This document shows, one piece after another, positions 63,727 through 64,000 of a DNA stretch of 64,000 bases. Positions within the stretch are counted from its first letter, which is position 1. Each line of letters begins with the position of its first letter. A program made the position numbers and the translations under genes. This DNA comes from Candidatus Aalborgiella aggregata. Lineage in GTDB: Bacteria; Pseudomonadota; Gammaproteobacteria; Burkholderiales; Burkholderiaceae_C. The notes under the pieces were generated by a model. The model had not been told where the DNA came from and did not search any database. It was given only the letters and a program-made list of their open reading frames with translations. The DNA is taken from contig JADIYY010000003.1 of NCBI GenBank assembly GCA_016705065.1, positions 434,001 through 498,000 of the forward strand, given 5' to 3'.

Positions 63727-64000
63727 ATGGAATTAAATAACATCAAGCCAGCAGATGGCGCTAAGCACTACAAACGTCGCGTTGGTCGTGGTATCGGTTC
63801 TGGCATTGGCAAGACTGCAGGTCGTGGTCATAAGGGACAAAAGTCACGTACTGGTGGATATCACAAAGTGGGCTTTGAAGGCGGTCAAATGCCAATGCAA
63901 CGTCGTTTGCCAAAACGTGGCTTTAAATCCCATTTGCTTAAATACAATGCAGAAATTACATTAAGCGCCTTAGAAATGTTGGGTCAGGCTGAAGTCGATG
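63727..64000 (+). CDS. rplO: 50S ribosomal protein L15, 5' part
   Basis: About the first 91 codons, cut by the window edge. The start MELNNIKPADGAKHYKRRVGRGIGSG (part RRVGRGIGSGIGKTAGRGHKG) and MPMQRRLPKRGFKS are unmistakable L15. Ten bases separate it from rpmD. secY would be expected next. Confidence 0.96.
   Translation, partial: MELNNIKPADGAKHYKRRVGRGIGSGIGKTAGRGHKGQKSRTGGYHKVGFEGGQMPMQRRLPKRGFKSHLLKYNAEITLSALEMLGQAEVD

Noticed and set aside
63755..63964. Separate 69-codon gene at the right end
   Set aside because: It is another reading frame of rplO, whose own frame starts at 63727.

Overview
The window comes from a chromosome that looks like a betaproteobacterium of the order Burkholderiales, probably Comamonadaceae or a close relative, with roughly balanced base composition (judged by eye). 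The case rests on the ribosomal protein sequences, a GatCAB operon next to mreBCD-mrdA, hrcA beside nadK and recN, the kynU-kynA pair, a CbpA/CbpM pair, a three-subunit transhydrogenase (pntAA, pntAB, pntB), and a short 3'-of-gene repeat that recalls repeats I remember from Comamonadaceae. The species was not identified. I saw no phage, insertion sequence, CRISPR array or rRNA operon. No gene-free stretch exceeds 300 bases; the longest, 59764-60060, holds a terminator, a promoter and a long leader.

Layout. 1-7.1 kb: 3' end of a MidA-type methyltransferase, a DUF2905 protein and a ROK protein in an overlapping set; 4-hydroxyphenylpyruvate dioxygenase plus a VOC protein; xthA and pyrE; a DUF2628/Sel1 gene broken by one in-frame stop. 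7.3-15.5 kb: gatCAB (minus) diverging from mreB-mreC-mreD-mrdA (plus), the cell-elongation operon without rodA. 15.5-22.6 kb (all minus): TauE/SafE exporter, GMC oxidoreductase with a CoA-acylating aldehyde dehydrogenase, MarC, CorA, hemB. 22.7-28.4 kb: kynU-kynA (tryptophan to anthranilate), nadB, a rhodanese, a YheT-type hydrolase and a CAU-anticodon tRNA. 28.4-34.9 kb: hrcA, nadK, a frameshifted recN, an MFS transporter, cbpM-cbpA. 35.1-38.4 kb: an unusual TonB-like protein with exbB and two exbD genes, then a DUF202 protein. 38.5-47.7 kb: a small exported protein, mnmA, pntAA-pntAB-pntB, fadD, a LysR regulator and a GlcD-like oxidase. 47.8-56.8 kb: a surface-polysaccharide locus with GDP-D-rhamnose genes (gmd, rmd), three glycosyltransferases (one frameshifted) and the dTDP-L-rhamnose set rfbBDAC. 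57.0-59.8 kb: a two-domain fatty acyl-CoA reductase resembling Marinobacter FarA, and a PHA granule phasin. 60.1-64.0 kb: the spc ribosomal protein operon from rplN to a partial rplO, behind its own promoter.

Most content is housekeeping. The points that stand out are: ten copies of a roughly 55-bp hairpin repeat placed at gene 3' ends, two of which supply the stop codon of the preceding gene; three otherwise well-conserved genes each broken by a single-base lesion (DUF2628/Sel1, recN, a glycosyltransferase); a TonB-like protein with no recognisable TonB C-terminal domain but with four cysteines, ahead of a double exbD; and carbon-storage genes (fatty-alcohol-forming reductase and phasin) next to each other. 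No complete novel defence or mobile system was found.
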